Source of the DNA: Steinernema hermaphroditum
Taxonomy: Eukaryota > Nematoda > Chromadorea > Rhabditida > Steinernematidae
Reading direction: 5' to 3'
Length of the DNA stretch: 64,000 bases
Assembly (NCBI GenBank): GCA_030435675.1
Contig: CM059625.1
Span: 17,360,001 to 17,424,000, forward strand
Shown here: piece by piece, positions 1 through 9,262 of the stretch
Numbering within the stretch: position 1 is the stretch's first letter
Layout: every line of letters begins with the position of its first letter
Notes under the pieces: generated by a model
Seen by the model: the letters and a program-made list of their open reading frames with translations, nothing else
What the model was told of the DNA's origin: nothing
The model's database searches: none
Position numbers and translations under genes: made by a program

Positions 1-2838
1 GTTTGAATCTCGGTGGAACCGAAAGGCTTCGCGCTCGTGTTGAAACCACGTATGGGCACCTCCTCCTGAAAAGGTAGAGAGGAATGCAGCTGACAATACA
101 TTCGATCAAGCGGTCGTCAGTTTAGGAAACAGATGATAAGGCAACGGAGCGGATGATGATAATTTGCGACTACGTCATTGTTTTGTGCATTCCCATTACC
201 TTTCGATGTTCCAGGGAGACCTTGATTGGGTGCGTCACCGTTGGAGGGGGTGGAGGAGGGGGATTTGTTGTCGGTGGGCCCATGTTGTGAACCGAGTGTT
301 GGAAGCGGTTCATCTCTGCGTTTTCAGAGAGCTGAGGCTTCCAAAGTCGTGGGGTTCCTGCGTTCCTGAAGTATTTTAATTGGCATTTTATTATTCATGG
401 CGATGTCGGAAATATGCCGCAAACAACAACAAAACAAGAAAAGCGCCGAGAAAAGGGTCCGTTTTCAAAATGAATTGAACAAGTGCATATGAACGGTTTA
501 GCGACCAAATGAAAACCGATCGCAATGTCACAACACCATTGGAGTGGAGCGTTCGATGATGTCTAAATTCATATGGGGGCCGCAATTCTGCACAAATGAT
601 GATAAGATCATTGTAATTTATGATTCCCGATAATTTCAATGCAGCATTGAAAACATGCCATGCTAACTGTACGTTTCAATATGTTCCGAATGTTTAATGA
701 GCTTAAGAACCCGAATGACTTAGTCACCTAAATAGTTTTTCTTTAAGGGGGTTTAACATTAAAGTGTCAGACAATAATGCACAATTGACGTTTGCTTGTT
801 TTTTTTTGGGAGAGCAGACATAAAGGTTATCTATGCCTCAGATCCATCATGCAGCGCATATATTCATTGCATTATACCTTTTCTTCTACATTTAAAAGCA
901 AATGAACATATGCACGATCGTCAATCAAAGATAATGAAATCTTTGGTCAATGGACCAATGGAGCTGCCTTCAGGGATTCAGAACGGAGGGACGGACAGTT
1001 GATCTAAATTCCCTAAACCTGGTACACAGGTCTTCCAGCTAAAGGACGTGCTTCATTTTTGACAAATTGAACCTCTCCTTCACATATGTTGTTCAGGATT
1101 CGCTGCAGACGTTATTTTAGATGCATTCGGCAATTATGTCATTAAAACAACGTGACGTCTGCTGCTTTGGCCTACCAATCAGTTCGAGGTAGCCGTTAAA
1201 AACGGACATTCGAGATTGATTAATATGTTTATAAAATGACGGCAATTTCTCCAACTAACTTGCCTCTTAGGTCTGACTAGACCATTATAAGTACATTGTA
1301 TGTCATCAAATTTAGTCGGCCGTCGTGCAGCCTTGAATAGCCACTTAAAAATGCATGGAAAACAAAAATAGCCCTAGAACAGCAAACATGGTGACATCAT
1401 AGTACAATACCAGCTTGAAGCTTGGCGGGCATTGCACACAAGCACACCGTATGGACGCTAACTCATATCACCGGAGAGGAGACCCTTAGCGCTAGAATAA
1501 GAGACAATCAATCTGACACAACATTTGTTGCGAGCAAAAACGGGCGCCGACATCGCCGCCGACGCCTCTCGCCAATTGCTAATATTCAAATTCCCCCGCA
1601 CTCACTCACTTACCATGGCTTCGGACAACTGTTCATGCGTACGGTCGCCATCCAGTCGGTCGCTGGGATTTCGCGCGCTCTCCTTCGAGACAATTGACTT
1701 ATCGGCTGCGCGCGCCACTCTCGAGTTTATCAATAAATTCGATCAAAATTTATAAAATTGTGTCATCTGGGCGATGCACAGGTGGTCGCTGCGCCGAGGG
1801 GATGCTCGCAATTGGGACGCGCCACGAAGATAGATCGGCCACCGCTGTTCGTTGAATCGCGCATTATGCAGCTTTACATTTATCCAGATCCAATTTCAAC
1901 GCTTGACTTTGTAACCTTTCTGTTAAAACATTGCTCAAAGAACTAACCTTATAACGATGATCTCAATACTATGCTTCGAAGAGTCGAGAGCATGATTTGC
2001 AGACGCAAAGTCGGGATTCCGGTAACCTTGAATCTCTTCGATGACGTCCCCATTTTGCAGGCCGGCGCGGTCGGCCAGGCTGGAGCCGATTATCTAAACA
2101 CGAACAATTAGGCGGCGGTTAATTGCGTCGAACGCTTTTTACGATCTTTCGGGGGGTTGCTGTGCACATAAAGCCATACAGAAATTTTAACACTTCCAGA
2201 TTTTTACGATCATGTTAAAATATGTAAACTGGGACAGATTCAAGTGGAATGAATCTGTAAGTGTGTCGGGAAGTAAAAGGAGGCCATTCACAGGCTCAAA
2301 ATTTCCATGTATTGTTGTACGTTTTATGTAATATTTTATGTAATGTGAAAGACATGTCCAAAAACACCAAATTTGATATACAGCACTAGGCAATTTATCC
2401 GCAAAATTGTAAACGTTTCAAAGTAGAGGTGCATGAGGTGTATTCACTATTATAAAATCACTTTTTGGGTTCTTGTCCTAGTGGGGTTATTGAAGCGTAT
2501 ATCGAAACCGAAGATATTAATTAAAACAGTAATACCACATTTTATCTCAGTCCCGGAACAGCGTTTCATTTTCCGCTTTCGCATAATCCCACCAGATTAT
2601 TTAAAACAAGTGAAACAGTGGGCATAGTTAACCTTACTTTGAGCGCTATATTGCGATTTGCAGCTGCGATAGACCCAAAAAACTCTGCAGCTTTATTACT
2701 TCCTCGTTGCAGCGAACTACCATCGTCCCAAGTTTTGGAACTCACATTGTTGACAATGGCCGGATGCTGAATGTTAAATCCCCATGGAGTGCCGAGATCG
2801 CCGCGCGACATTCGAACGGTCACCACCTCGGAAGTCAT
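1..2838 (-). CDS. alp-1: ALP/Enigma (ZASP-like) PDZ protein, 5' part, runs off left edge
   Basis: Reads leftward from an ATG at 2838-2836. The first exon region (2838 to about 2632) starts with the PDZ opening (VRMSRGDLGTPWGF), typical of the ALP/Enigma/ZASP family that anchors alpha-actinin at muscle dense bodies and Z-discs. The exon 2091-1947 finishes the PDZ domain (SSLADRAGLQNGDVI), bounded by a TTTAG acceptor and a GTTAGT-type donor. An open stretch near 1740-1615 ending in a GTAAGTGAGTG donor may be another exon. At 78-1 an exon after TTTTCAG reads VPIRGFNTSAKPFGS, resembling the ZM motif of this family. No LIM domains are visible, so they would lie outside the window. Odd: exon 1 contains a GTGAGT inside the PDZ beta2-beta3 region, so a further intron is likely. 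Family call is good; the symbol is inferred by homology to the nematode gene. Confidence 0.65.
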
Positions 2839-4207
2839 CCTTTTACCGGAAGGAGCTGCACGAGCGGTTCAATACACCTGAAACGCAGGGAAAAGCTCCA
2901 GTAATAATACAAAATGCACCCGTCCGCGGCAAAGCGGCGATATTAGAAAGTGCCTTTGGAGTGAAGATCGAAATGAACAGGACGCCGACCCGGAGGCTCG
3001 AAGAGTAGGAGGGGATAGCCCGCGTCCGAGCCTACCTCTATCATCGCTCTCCCTCGACTTTACACACACTCACACATCACACATACATATACATTCGCAC
3101 ACCGGGCAGCATGTAGAAGCGGGCAGACGGAGACGACCGAGTAGCCGAGAGGTGCTGGGCTAAGGAAAGCCACCGATCAGTGTTTCATTGTTCGGTTTGG
3201 AACACGGTCGTTGTTTTTGTCGTGCAGCGGAAGAGGATGCTGAGATAACGACACGGAAATGCGAGCCGGTGCACGCGTTTTGAACGATTTCAAAAGGGGA
3301 GTTACATGAGAAATGCATAAATTTTGCTTTCTCGGCAGATGCAGCTTTTGTTGTGTTCATCAAGCTGCGGTTTGTGTGATTTGAGCGACCATCGAAAATA
3401 TTTAGTGCCGCCGGGCGATCCGACAGCCGATTTCATTGTTTTGCTAGATCTAAATTATTGTAAAGGTGGGATTGTCTGAGGAGCTGTCAGGGGAATTTTT
3501 CTGGATCATAGTCGGGACAAAATTCGAGGGGAAAACAGGTTGTTTTGGAAAGCGAAACATAGATATGCTACGCTTCCCAGTAACTATGATTATATTAGTT
3601 TAAATGGAAATGATTCGAAACCCCGTAATTATACGATTGGAATAAATACAGAGCAACAGAGCCTAATATTCCAGATACAGATATATTATTGTATATGCTT
3701 CCCAGATATTTACTGATTTGGTAAGATTATCACTATGGGAGGGTAAGAAGGTTTTCCATAAGGTAAGTCTTAAAAAACATTTGACAGAGCCAGCTCTCTC
3801 AGAACATAATTTGATCTGTCAGAGAATTCAAGAGAACCGTCTTTCCATACATTGAAAAGTTGGACTCGAATCGGGGGAGTCACGAATGGCTATAATGACG
3901 TCCGATTAATCGCCCACTTTTTTGTTCTATCGATTCAGAAAACAGGTCGCACAGTTTACTTTTTAATCCATGCAAACCGCGCTGCCTATGCAACAAACAG
4001 CTGAAAGAGCCTCGCTCAATCCGATCCCTCATCTGACAGAAGCGGGCAAAGACTGTAAGCATGGGAAGCATTCCTATTTCTCAGAATAGCTCAGCTCCGA
4101 AGCCATAAATTCTACAAGAACGAAGTCATGCAAACACGCGCTGCTTGAGCAAACATGTGAATCTTTGAATTAATGCTAGTGCGTGAAAACACGTATTTAC
4201 TCAAATT
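2839..4207. other. Intergenic region
   Basis: Lies between the start of the leftward PDZ gene and the 3' end of the metallophosphoesterase gene. Only short overlapping frames with no domain or splice context were seen, plus the CA-rich run. It presumably holds the 5' UTR and promoter of the PDZ gene and the 3' UTR of the phosphoesterase gene. Confidence 0.5.
3061..3103. repeat. CA-rich simple repeat upstream of the PDZ gene
   Basis: Degenerate CACA/CATA dinucleotide-rich run in the 5' flank of the leftward PDZ gene. It is low complexity and no function can be assigned. Confidence 0.6.
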
Positions 4208-5586
4208 TTAGAATAGCTTTACTCGTTCATATATCACAGGTTTCTGAGGTCGACAACGGAACCGTTTGATTAAAACAGAGATAGCAACAAAAGATATAAC
4301 TACAACATAAATGGCTAGTTGTGTGAAACGGGACGGTAGCCAAATCAAAGAAGAAACAACAGTCAATGCAGTGCCGTCTTCGGCGACGGCAATTTGCAAA
4401 ACGCCGTAACCCATGTCGTAAACACCCATACGGTAACTACACGTCGGAAACTGCAGCTCAATCCTGGGATGTTTTGACGACGATTGAAATCGAACGGTAT
4501 TAGGAAGATCACGAGCAGTCAGTCGCTCGAATTGTACGTCTCCCCTCGAACGGCGGCTATAAACGACAGCCTGAAAATTGCAAAATTCATGAGCTTCCCA
4601 TGTACTAACAATACTTACAACGTGGTCATGTGCACTGAGAATGAGATCAGGGTTGAGATCGTACAGCATCTATAAACGAGATGCGCGATTATGAGTGACA
4701 GAAAGGACAAAGGGCTTACGTTTTGCGTTCTCGCACTCCAGGATGTTGTAACCGGCATGTGACTCAGCGCAATGCGGAATGAATGGTCTGACTGTACGTC
4801 CGAGAGATTCCTTTGTTCGCCGTTCACAACAGTTACCTAAATCGTTTTCACGTCATGCTGACTGAAGAAGAAACGCATTGAAACGGTTTGCGGGGGGATG
4901 TTATTTTCTTATTCTGTCAACTACGCAATATCTTTCAAGGCTTTAAGTGATCCAACTTACCTCGGTAAAAGCTATTTTTTGAAGTCCCAATTGCGTCGCG
5001 TTAAATCTGTTGCGGAACGCACTCCGAAATCTCCGAACTAACTTAGAATCTACCGGCTCATATTCACCACCAACATCGTTATCTCCGGGTAGGTAGATTA
5101 CCTAAACCGCAAATAGATCAAAGGACTGCATGACTCACAAATATTTTACCTGGACTCGATCAGCAATTGAGTAAATATCTTGAAATCTGGCCAAAGTATC
5201 CACCCACTCATTGCTGCCCATTTTAATGCCTTCGTCCATCAGATCGCCCAAAAATACAACGGCGTCCGGTGTAAGCACTGTCATTGCCCATTGGAATGAT
5301 CGAGCGAGATATCTAAAGTACTGTATGTTTCGATGTTTATAACATTCGGCTACCTATCGGAATCCCATCGCGAGAAGGGTCCGATCAACCAGTGTTCATC
5401 CCGATATCCAATCAGTTGTGGATCAGATACGATTAGGAACCGGGTTGACCCGCGTGGTGGTGAGGGGACATTCCAAAACAGCGATTTGACAAGTAGCGCA
5501 AAGCACTCATTCCACAGGACTGCCACTGCCAGTAATCCAATCAGGAAAGCGTTTTCCCGCCGTTGGAATACATGCGCTAAGCGCAT
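4208..5586 (-). CDS. Cdc1/PGAP5 (MPPE1)-family membrane metallophosphoesterase
   Basis: Leftward gene of about six exons. The start chosen is the ATG at 5586-5584; longer upstream extensions of that frame lack an ATG. An N-terminal membrane segment (AFLIGLLAVAVLW) is followed by the metal-binding blocks in family order: SDPQLIG (exon 1, up to 5350), VVFLGDLMDEG (next exon, near 5230), YLPGDNDVGGEY (near 5070), SHMPV (near 4760), and SAHDHV (near 4625). A C-terminal membrane helix (LAIYVVVISFVAISVLI) ends before the stop at 4210-4208. PGAP5/MPPE1 removes a side-chain ethanolamine-phosphate from GPI anchors in the early secretory pathway. The blocks DPQ and GDND replace the generic DxH and GNHD of calcineurin-like enzymes, as I recall for the Cdc1/PGAP5 branch. 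An out-of-frame ATG lies about 14 bases upstream of the chosen start. Confidence 0.8.
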
Positions 5587-5929
5587 AGTTTCCCATTGGG
5601 CCAAGCCGTCGGCGCCGCACCACCCTAGCAAAATGCAGCCGAAGAAAGAAGCCGGCTGGAACACAGAAAATAAAGAGACTCGCCGGGGAACGAATATTGC
5701 GATCGATCGCTGCCGCTAAAACGGGTGCTTCTCGGACACACGAATTTGACTCAAATCTCCACTATATGTTTGTGGTTGGGCTGAGGGCGTCCTATTGAAA
5801 AGTCATGGTTGGAACGCACGAAAGTGTGACGAAAAGAGGATAAATATTGGGCATATTGTTCACAGAGATGTGGGGGAATCTAGAGATCAACTCGGTATTT
5901 ACGAACGAAAGGAACTTAGTACACTAGGG
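5587..5929. other. Intergenic region upstream of the metallophosphoesterase gene
   Basis: Contains the 5' flank of the leftward metallophosphoesterase gene, including an acceptor-like CTGTGTTCCAG on the minus strand near 5655 that could receive a spliced leader or an upstream exon. No other gene is apparent before the inverted-repeat element that follows. Confidence 0.4.
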
Positions 5930-5933
5930 AGTA

Positions 5934-6304
5934 GAGTTGGCATCGGGTCGAACCCGAAAATCCTCATTTTTTGCAGTACGGACCAATTTTGAAGTCCAAT
6001 CGAGAAACTTCCAAGTGCGCTGGCTTCGCCCCAACGTCGCGGCCCAGAATAGTCAAAAAATTTGACCGAAGAACGAAAAAATCCATTCAAAAATTTTCGG
6101 GTTCCGATTTTCGGGTTCGGGTTCGGGTTTTTCGGGTTTCACCCCTAATTGGACCTTGTTTTGTTGTTCGGTCAAACTTTTTTGATTATGCTGGGCCGCG
6201 ACGTTGGGGCGAAGCCAGCGCACTTGAACGTTTCTCGTTTGGACTACAAAATTGGTCCGTATTGCAAAAAATGCGAATTTTCGGGTTCGACCCGATGCCA
6301 ACTC
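5934..6304. mobile_element. Fold-back MITE flanked by TA (about 371 bp)
   Basis: Left arm 5934-6073 and right arm 6166-6304 are inverted repeats of about 140 bp with a few mismatches. Outer termini read GAGTTGGCATCGGG and its complement. Each end is flanked by TA (5932-5933 and 6305-6306), which would fit the TA target duplication of Tc1/mariner-type MITEs, although flanking symmetry (AGTA...TACT) makes the exact border uncertain. The 92 bp core contains repeats of the unit CGGGTT. No transposase is encoded, so it would depend on enzymes supplied in trans. The short frames in it are shadows of the inverted repeat. Confidence 0.8.
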
Positions 6305-6472
6305 TACTTGGGAGTATTTTGCATAAAATACCACTATTCAAAACCTGCTAAGAAATGGCCTCACAAAATCTATTTGTGTCACATTCTGCAATAGCATCAA
6401 TCAAGCTATGATCACATATGAAAAAGCGACTTTTCTTGAATGAACACAAAAGAACCTCCACTGTATCACTTA

Positions 6473-6803
6473 CAAGGGAGGGTTCCCAAGTGATAAACGC
6501 CGATTTGGCTCAAACTTTGTACATTAATAGAGCTATGGCCATGTAGTGCAGTGACGTAGGCCGCACCGGCAGCATCTCATATGAGAGGGTCTAAAAGCAG
6601 GTTAAAAGATAGGGATGAGGGTATATAGTGCTGTAGAATTGCGAAGAAGTGCGATGACCGTGTGGTGTAGTGGCTAACGTGCAGGACTACCACGCTTTTT
6701 TCCGCCGGGTTCGATCCCCGTCGACGGCATAACATTTTTCTTGCCCTTACTGTGTTCGCCACTGTCTTTAAAACCGTTTAAAATGCACGAAAATCGCCTC
6801 TTA
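6473..6803 (+). repeat. Left terminal inverted repeat of the fold-back element
   Basis: 331 bp arm that matches the complement of 7211-7541 almost base for base. The tRNA-like block runs in the plus direction here. Confidence 0.85.
6656..6730 (+). other. tRNA-like sequence in left arm (Pol III A and B box matches)
   Basis: A-box match TGGTGTAGTGG at 6663-6673 and B-box match GGTTCGATCCC at 6708-6718, with tRNA-like spacing. The T arm has four paired bases around TTCGATC, and CCGT/ACGG can pair at the acceptor ends with a one-base offset. The anticodon arm is degenerate (CGTG/CACG around a 9-base loop) and base 33 is not T in the 7-base model. A six-T run at 6696-6701 lies between the boxes and would act as a Pol III terminator. 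It is therefore a tRNA-derived relic or internal promoter, not a functional tRNA. Confidence 0.6.
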
Positions 6804-6976
6804 CGAGAGTCGCAAACGACCACACAGCGATACCGTAGTGAAACTTCCTTTTTCGCAGCTTCCTTTTGCCTAAATTCAAACACCATTTTTTAGCCGGGAA
6901 ACGGATTAAAATAGGAGAACCAATTGAAATAGCACTTATTATTTCCAACGAGCTCACAAAATAACTGATTAGACAA

Positions 6977-7174
6977 TCAACATGCATGTCTTTCGGTGAT
7001 TGTGTGATCTAAACAAAAACAGTTCCCGCAATAAGAACATCTGAAAATTGGCATGTTTCCACAGAAACATGCATCAGTGACCGAAAAGTTGAAGCAAAAT
7101 GCTTCCGGCGTCTCACATTTCGGTGGCTGCGTACCACGCGTATTGCAGCATCGGCCGGTATCGAGAAGATGCAA
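6977..7174 (-). CDS. Short Cys/His-rich frame in the core of the fold-back element
   Basis: About 65 codons on the minus strand, ending CGNMPIFRCSYCGNCFC, LDH, then ERHAC and a stop. The spacing (FxCxxCxxxFCxxHxxxxxHxC) looks like an AN1-type or transposase-tail zinc knuckle, such as the C-terminal Cys cluster of piggyBac transposases. It is probably the remnant of the coding end of an autonomous parent element. No catalytic domain is present. It may have been joined to upstream exons in the parent, and whether it is translated here is unknown. Confidence 0.35.
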   Translation of the reverse strand: MHLLDTGRCCNTRGTQPPKCETPEAFCFNFSVTDACFCGNMPIFRCSYCGNCFCLDHTITERHAC

Positions 7175-7210
7175 ACTGCCAAGCAGTCAGGTCCAACAAA
7201 GTGCCGATTT

Positions 7211-7541
7211 TAAGAGGCGATTTTCGTGCATTTTAAACGGTTTTAAAGACAGTGGCGAACATAGTAAGGGCAAGAAAAAAGTTATGCCGTCGACGGGGAT
7301 CGAACCCGGCGGAAAAAAGCGTGGTAGTCCTGCACGTTAGCCACTACACCACACGGTCATCGCACTTCTTCGCAATTCTACAGCACTATATACCCTCATC
7401 CCTATCTTTTAACCTGCTTTTAGACCCTCTCATATGAGATGCTGCCGGTGCGGCCTACGTCACTGCACTACATGGCCATAGCTCTACTAATGTACAAAGT
7501 TTGAGCCAAATCGGCGTTTATCACTTGGGAACCCTCCCTTG
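7211..7541 (-). repeat. Right terminal inverted repeat of the fold-back element
   Basis: 331 bp inverted copy of the left arm, ending in CCCTTG next to the flanking TTA. Confidence 0.85.
7284..7358 (-). other. tRNA-like sequence in right arm, mirror copy
   Basis: Inverted copy of the left-arm block. The B box lies at 7296-7306 and the A box at 7341-7351 on the minus strand. Both copies point inward, toward the core of the element, so transcripts starting at either would converge. Confidence 0.6.
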
Positions 7542-7544
7542 TTA

Positions 7545-9038
7545 GTTGCCTCGAGGATTGGCAAACGTTGGTCAGTACGTAAGAACTATGGGAATATGTG
7601 ATGTCAAATATTGCACACCCTACTCTGAAAGCGACCATTTCGATTCTCCAAATTCTCAAAAGTCCGGAACCCAGGTGATACCTAGAGGTACAATTCAGGG
7701 ATGACGTCGCGAACAGAAATTTTACGACCACGACTTCTCTCTCTTTTTCCACATTAACCGAAATATCGGCCATCGTGAATAACCTCTAATCCTTTAATAA
7801 TGAGAATATATGAATTGCTGTGCACTCAGGTGCTTCCGAAGCCTGGTATGTCTCCATCTTGGGAGCGTCGTATACTATTTACAATTTCCAAATGATCTTC
7901 TGTTTCGATTTTTTTTGTTTTTTTTTGTTTCCTTTTTTGGATAGCCAAGATACGTGCGCATACTTTGTCAGAGTTGAAATATTTTCTCCTATGCGTTTTG
8001 GCGTTCATTAAATCAAACAAGTAGAGATCAGACAAGCGATTCATAACATTAGAAATCACACTGATACTAACATTATTGACACAAAGACGAAAAGAGGAAA
8101 ATAAAATTTCGCGGGTTCCAGTGTGCGCAGAGCAGGTGCAGCAGCAGTACTATCGTCGCTTGGCTGTTGCCTAGTGAACAGTCCTCAAGAGCTTATGGCG
8201 GCGCGACTGCTCAAAGGGCCGATCGCCTGGTTGTCGAGCAGGCGACCACAAACTCTGTCTTGCACGGACTTCGTTATCAGGAACCATTACAGTATCATGT
8301 CCACTATTTTCAGTATGGATTATCTTACGGCACATCCTTTAATGAAACAGTCCCAAACACAACGTATCGTACCAGATCTTGCATTGAAAAAGAGATGGAA
8401 TGGACGGCTGATAGTACGGGTGTTTATGAACCGAAGCTATTTCGTAATATTTTTGCAAATTTATCACAAGCAAAAAAGGACAGTCAATAATTCTTCATGT
8501 TCTGTCGGATTCCCAGCTGCTCATAAAGCATTCCTTCTACAGCTGACTTGCTTGAGTTAACTGTGAGTTAACTAGCGTAGTTTTTATGCGCGTAATTATG
8601 CCAAATGTTCATCTCACATCAGTCTAAGTTCAGGGGAAACCCCAATACCTTGTAATCCTGTGTAACGCAAATTGTGTAAAGGAATCAAAATGTTTTTATG
8701 GCAATAAGTATTATGATATCTTTGCAGGCTCCTCTTGTTCAGCTTGATGAATTGCAGAACGTTGATTACATTACAATAATTGGAAAATTATGAGGCTGTA
8801 GTGTTCTGGGGAATATAAGCGCTGATTCGGTTTTCGGATGTTTTATGATGATCTATCCGCAGCAGCAAATAACAATGCGATGATGTTTTTGAGTTGTTAC
8901 AGCGACCTCTCAAAAACGACGCGCTCTTTACATTCGCTTACGAGAATATGAATGGATGTTATTAAAACGATTAGGAACAGCACTAACACAGATATCACAA
9001 TTAGAATGGAAATAAAATTCGGAGTCGGGATGGAAACT
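7545..9038. other. Intergenic region between fold-back element and NACHT-WD40 gene
   Basis: No recognised gene. It contains one longer open stretch on the plus strand (8122-8490, listed separately) and AT-rich runs. Confidence 0.4.
8122..8490 (+). CDS. Unrecognised open stretch, possible exon
   Basis: Opens directly after GGGTTCCAG, an acceptor-like site, and stays open for about 122 codons to a stop at 8490. It lacks an ATG in a convincing position. The predicted peptide has a balanced composition with a Tyr-rich middle (YHVHYFQYG) but no family I recognise. No neighbouring exon was found. It may be a terminal exon, a gene remnant, or chance. Confidence 0.2.
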   Translation, partial: CAQSRCSSSTIVAWLLPSEQSSRAYGGATAQRADRLVVEQATTNSVLHGLRYQEPLQYHVHYFQYGLSYGTSFNETVPNTTYRTRSCIEKEMEWTADSTGVYEPKLFRNIFANLSQAKKDSQ

Positions 9039-9262
9039 TTACAGCACAGTACACATATTAGACTTTGGCGTATTCGGATGGTTTGCGTGATTCATGACCG
9101 AATTCGTTGAGCGATCTTTTTCGATAAGCGACACTCGACTCTTTGAGCGTTCCATTTTGGTGAAGGTTTTCGTGGGTTGTTTTACTGGAGGGGGCGGTTT
9201 CGATGGAGCCGCAGCCGTTGGAGGTGCCGGCGCTGCGTTTCTCGACTCAGCACTGAGATTGC
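9039..9262 (-). CDS. Possible C-terminal exon of the NACHT-WD40 gene (Pro-rich tail)
   Basis: The last WD40 exon is open to a stop at about 9280. An alternative is a short intron removing that stop: GTGAGG near 9305 with an acceptor ATTTAAG near 9263. A stretch from 9262 stays open to a stop near 9039 and encodes a Pro/Ala-rich then basic-serine tail ([13 protein letters not shown], then [15 protein letters not shown]). The codon content looks coding, but the phase of this particular donor does not fit, so the joining site is unresolved. Confidence 0.4.

Larger units (their letters stand above)
6473..7541. mobile_element. 1069 bp fold-back transposable element with 331 bp terminal inverted repeats
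   Basis: Arms 6473-6803 and 7211-7541 are inverted copies of equal length with only occasional differences. Termini are CAAGGGAGGGTTCCC and its complement. The element is flanked on both sides by TTA (6470-6472 and 7542-7544), a 3 bp duplication as made by PIF/Harbinger-type transposases, which favour TWA. The 407 bp core (6804-7210) has no full transposase but holds a short Cys/His-rich minus-strand frame. Each arm carries a tRNA-like block with Pol III box matches in mirror orientation. The near-identity of the arms implies recent insertion or arm homogenisation. Superfamily assignment is inference from the 3 bp duplication only. Confidence 0.85.

Noticed and set aside
5971..6351. 126-codon frame over the TA-flanked element
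   Set aside because: It reads straight through both arms and the CGGGTT-rich core; there is no protein character.
6656..6730. Functional tRNA gene
   Set aside because: The acceptor and anticodon stems are mismatched, position 33 is not T, and a T6 run lies inside the would-be tRNA.
6577..6762. 61-codon frame identical to one at 7252-7437
   Set aside because: The identity is caused by the inverted-repeat arms, not by a duplicated gene.
7053..7340. Plus-strand frame of 95 codons across the element core and right arm
   Set aside because: It runs through the inverted repeat and tRNA-like block; its end is the translated repeat and is mirrored by a frame in the left arm.
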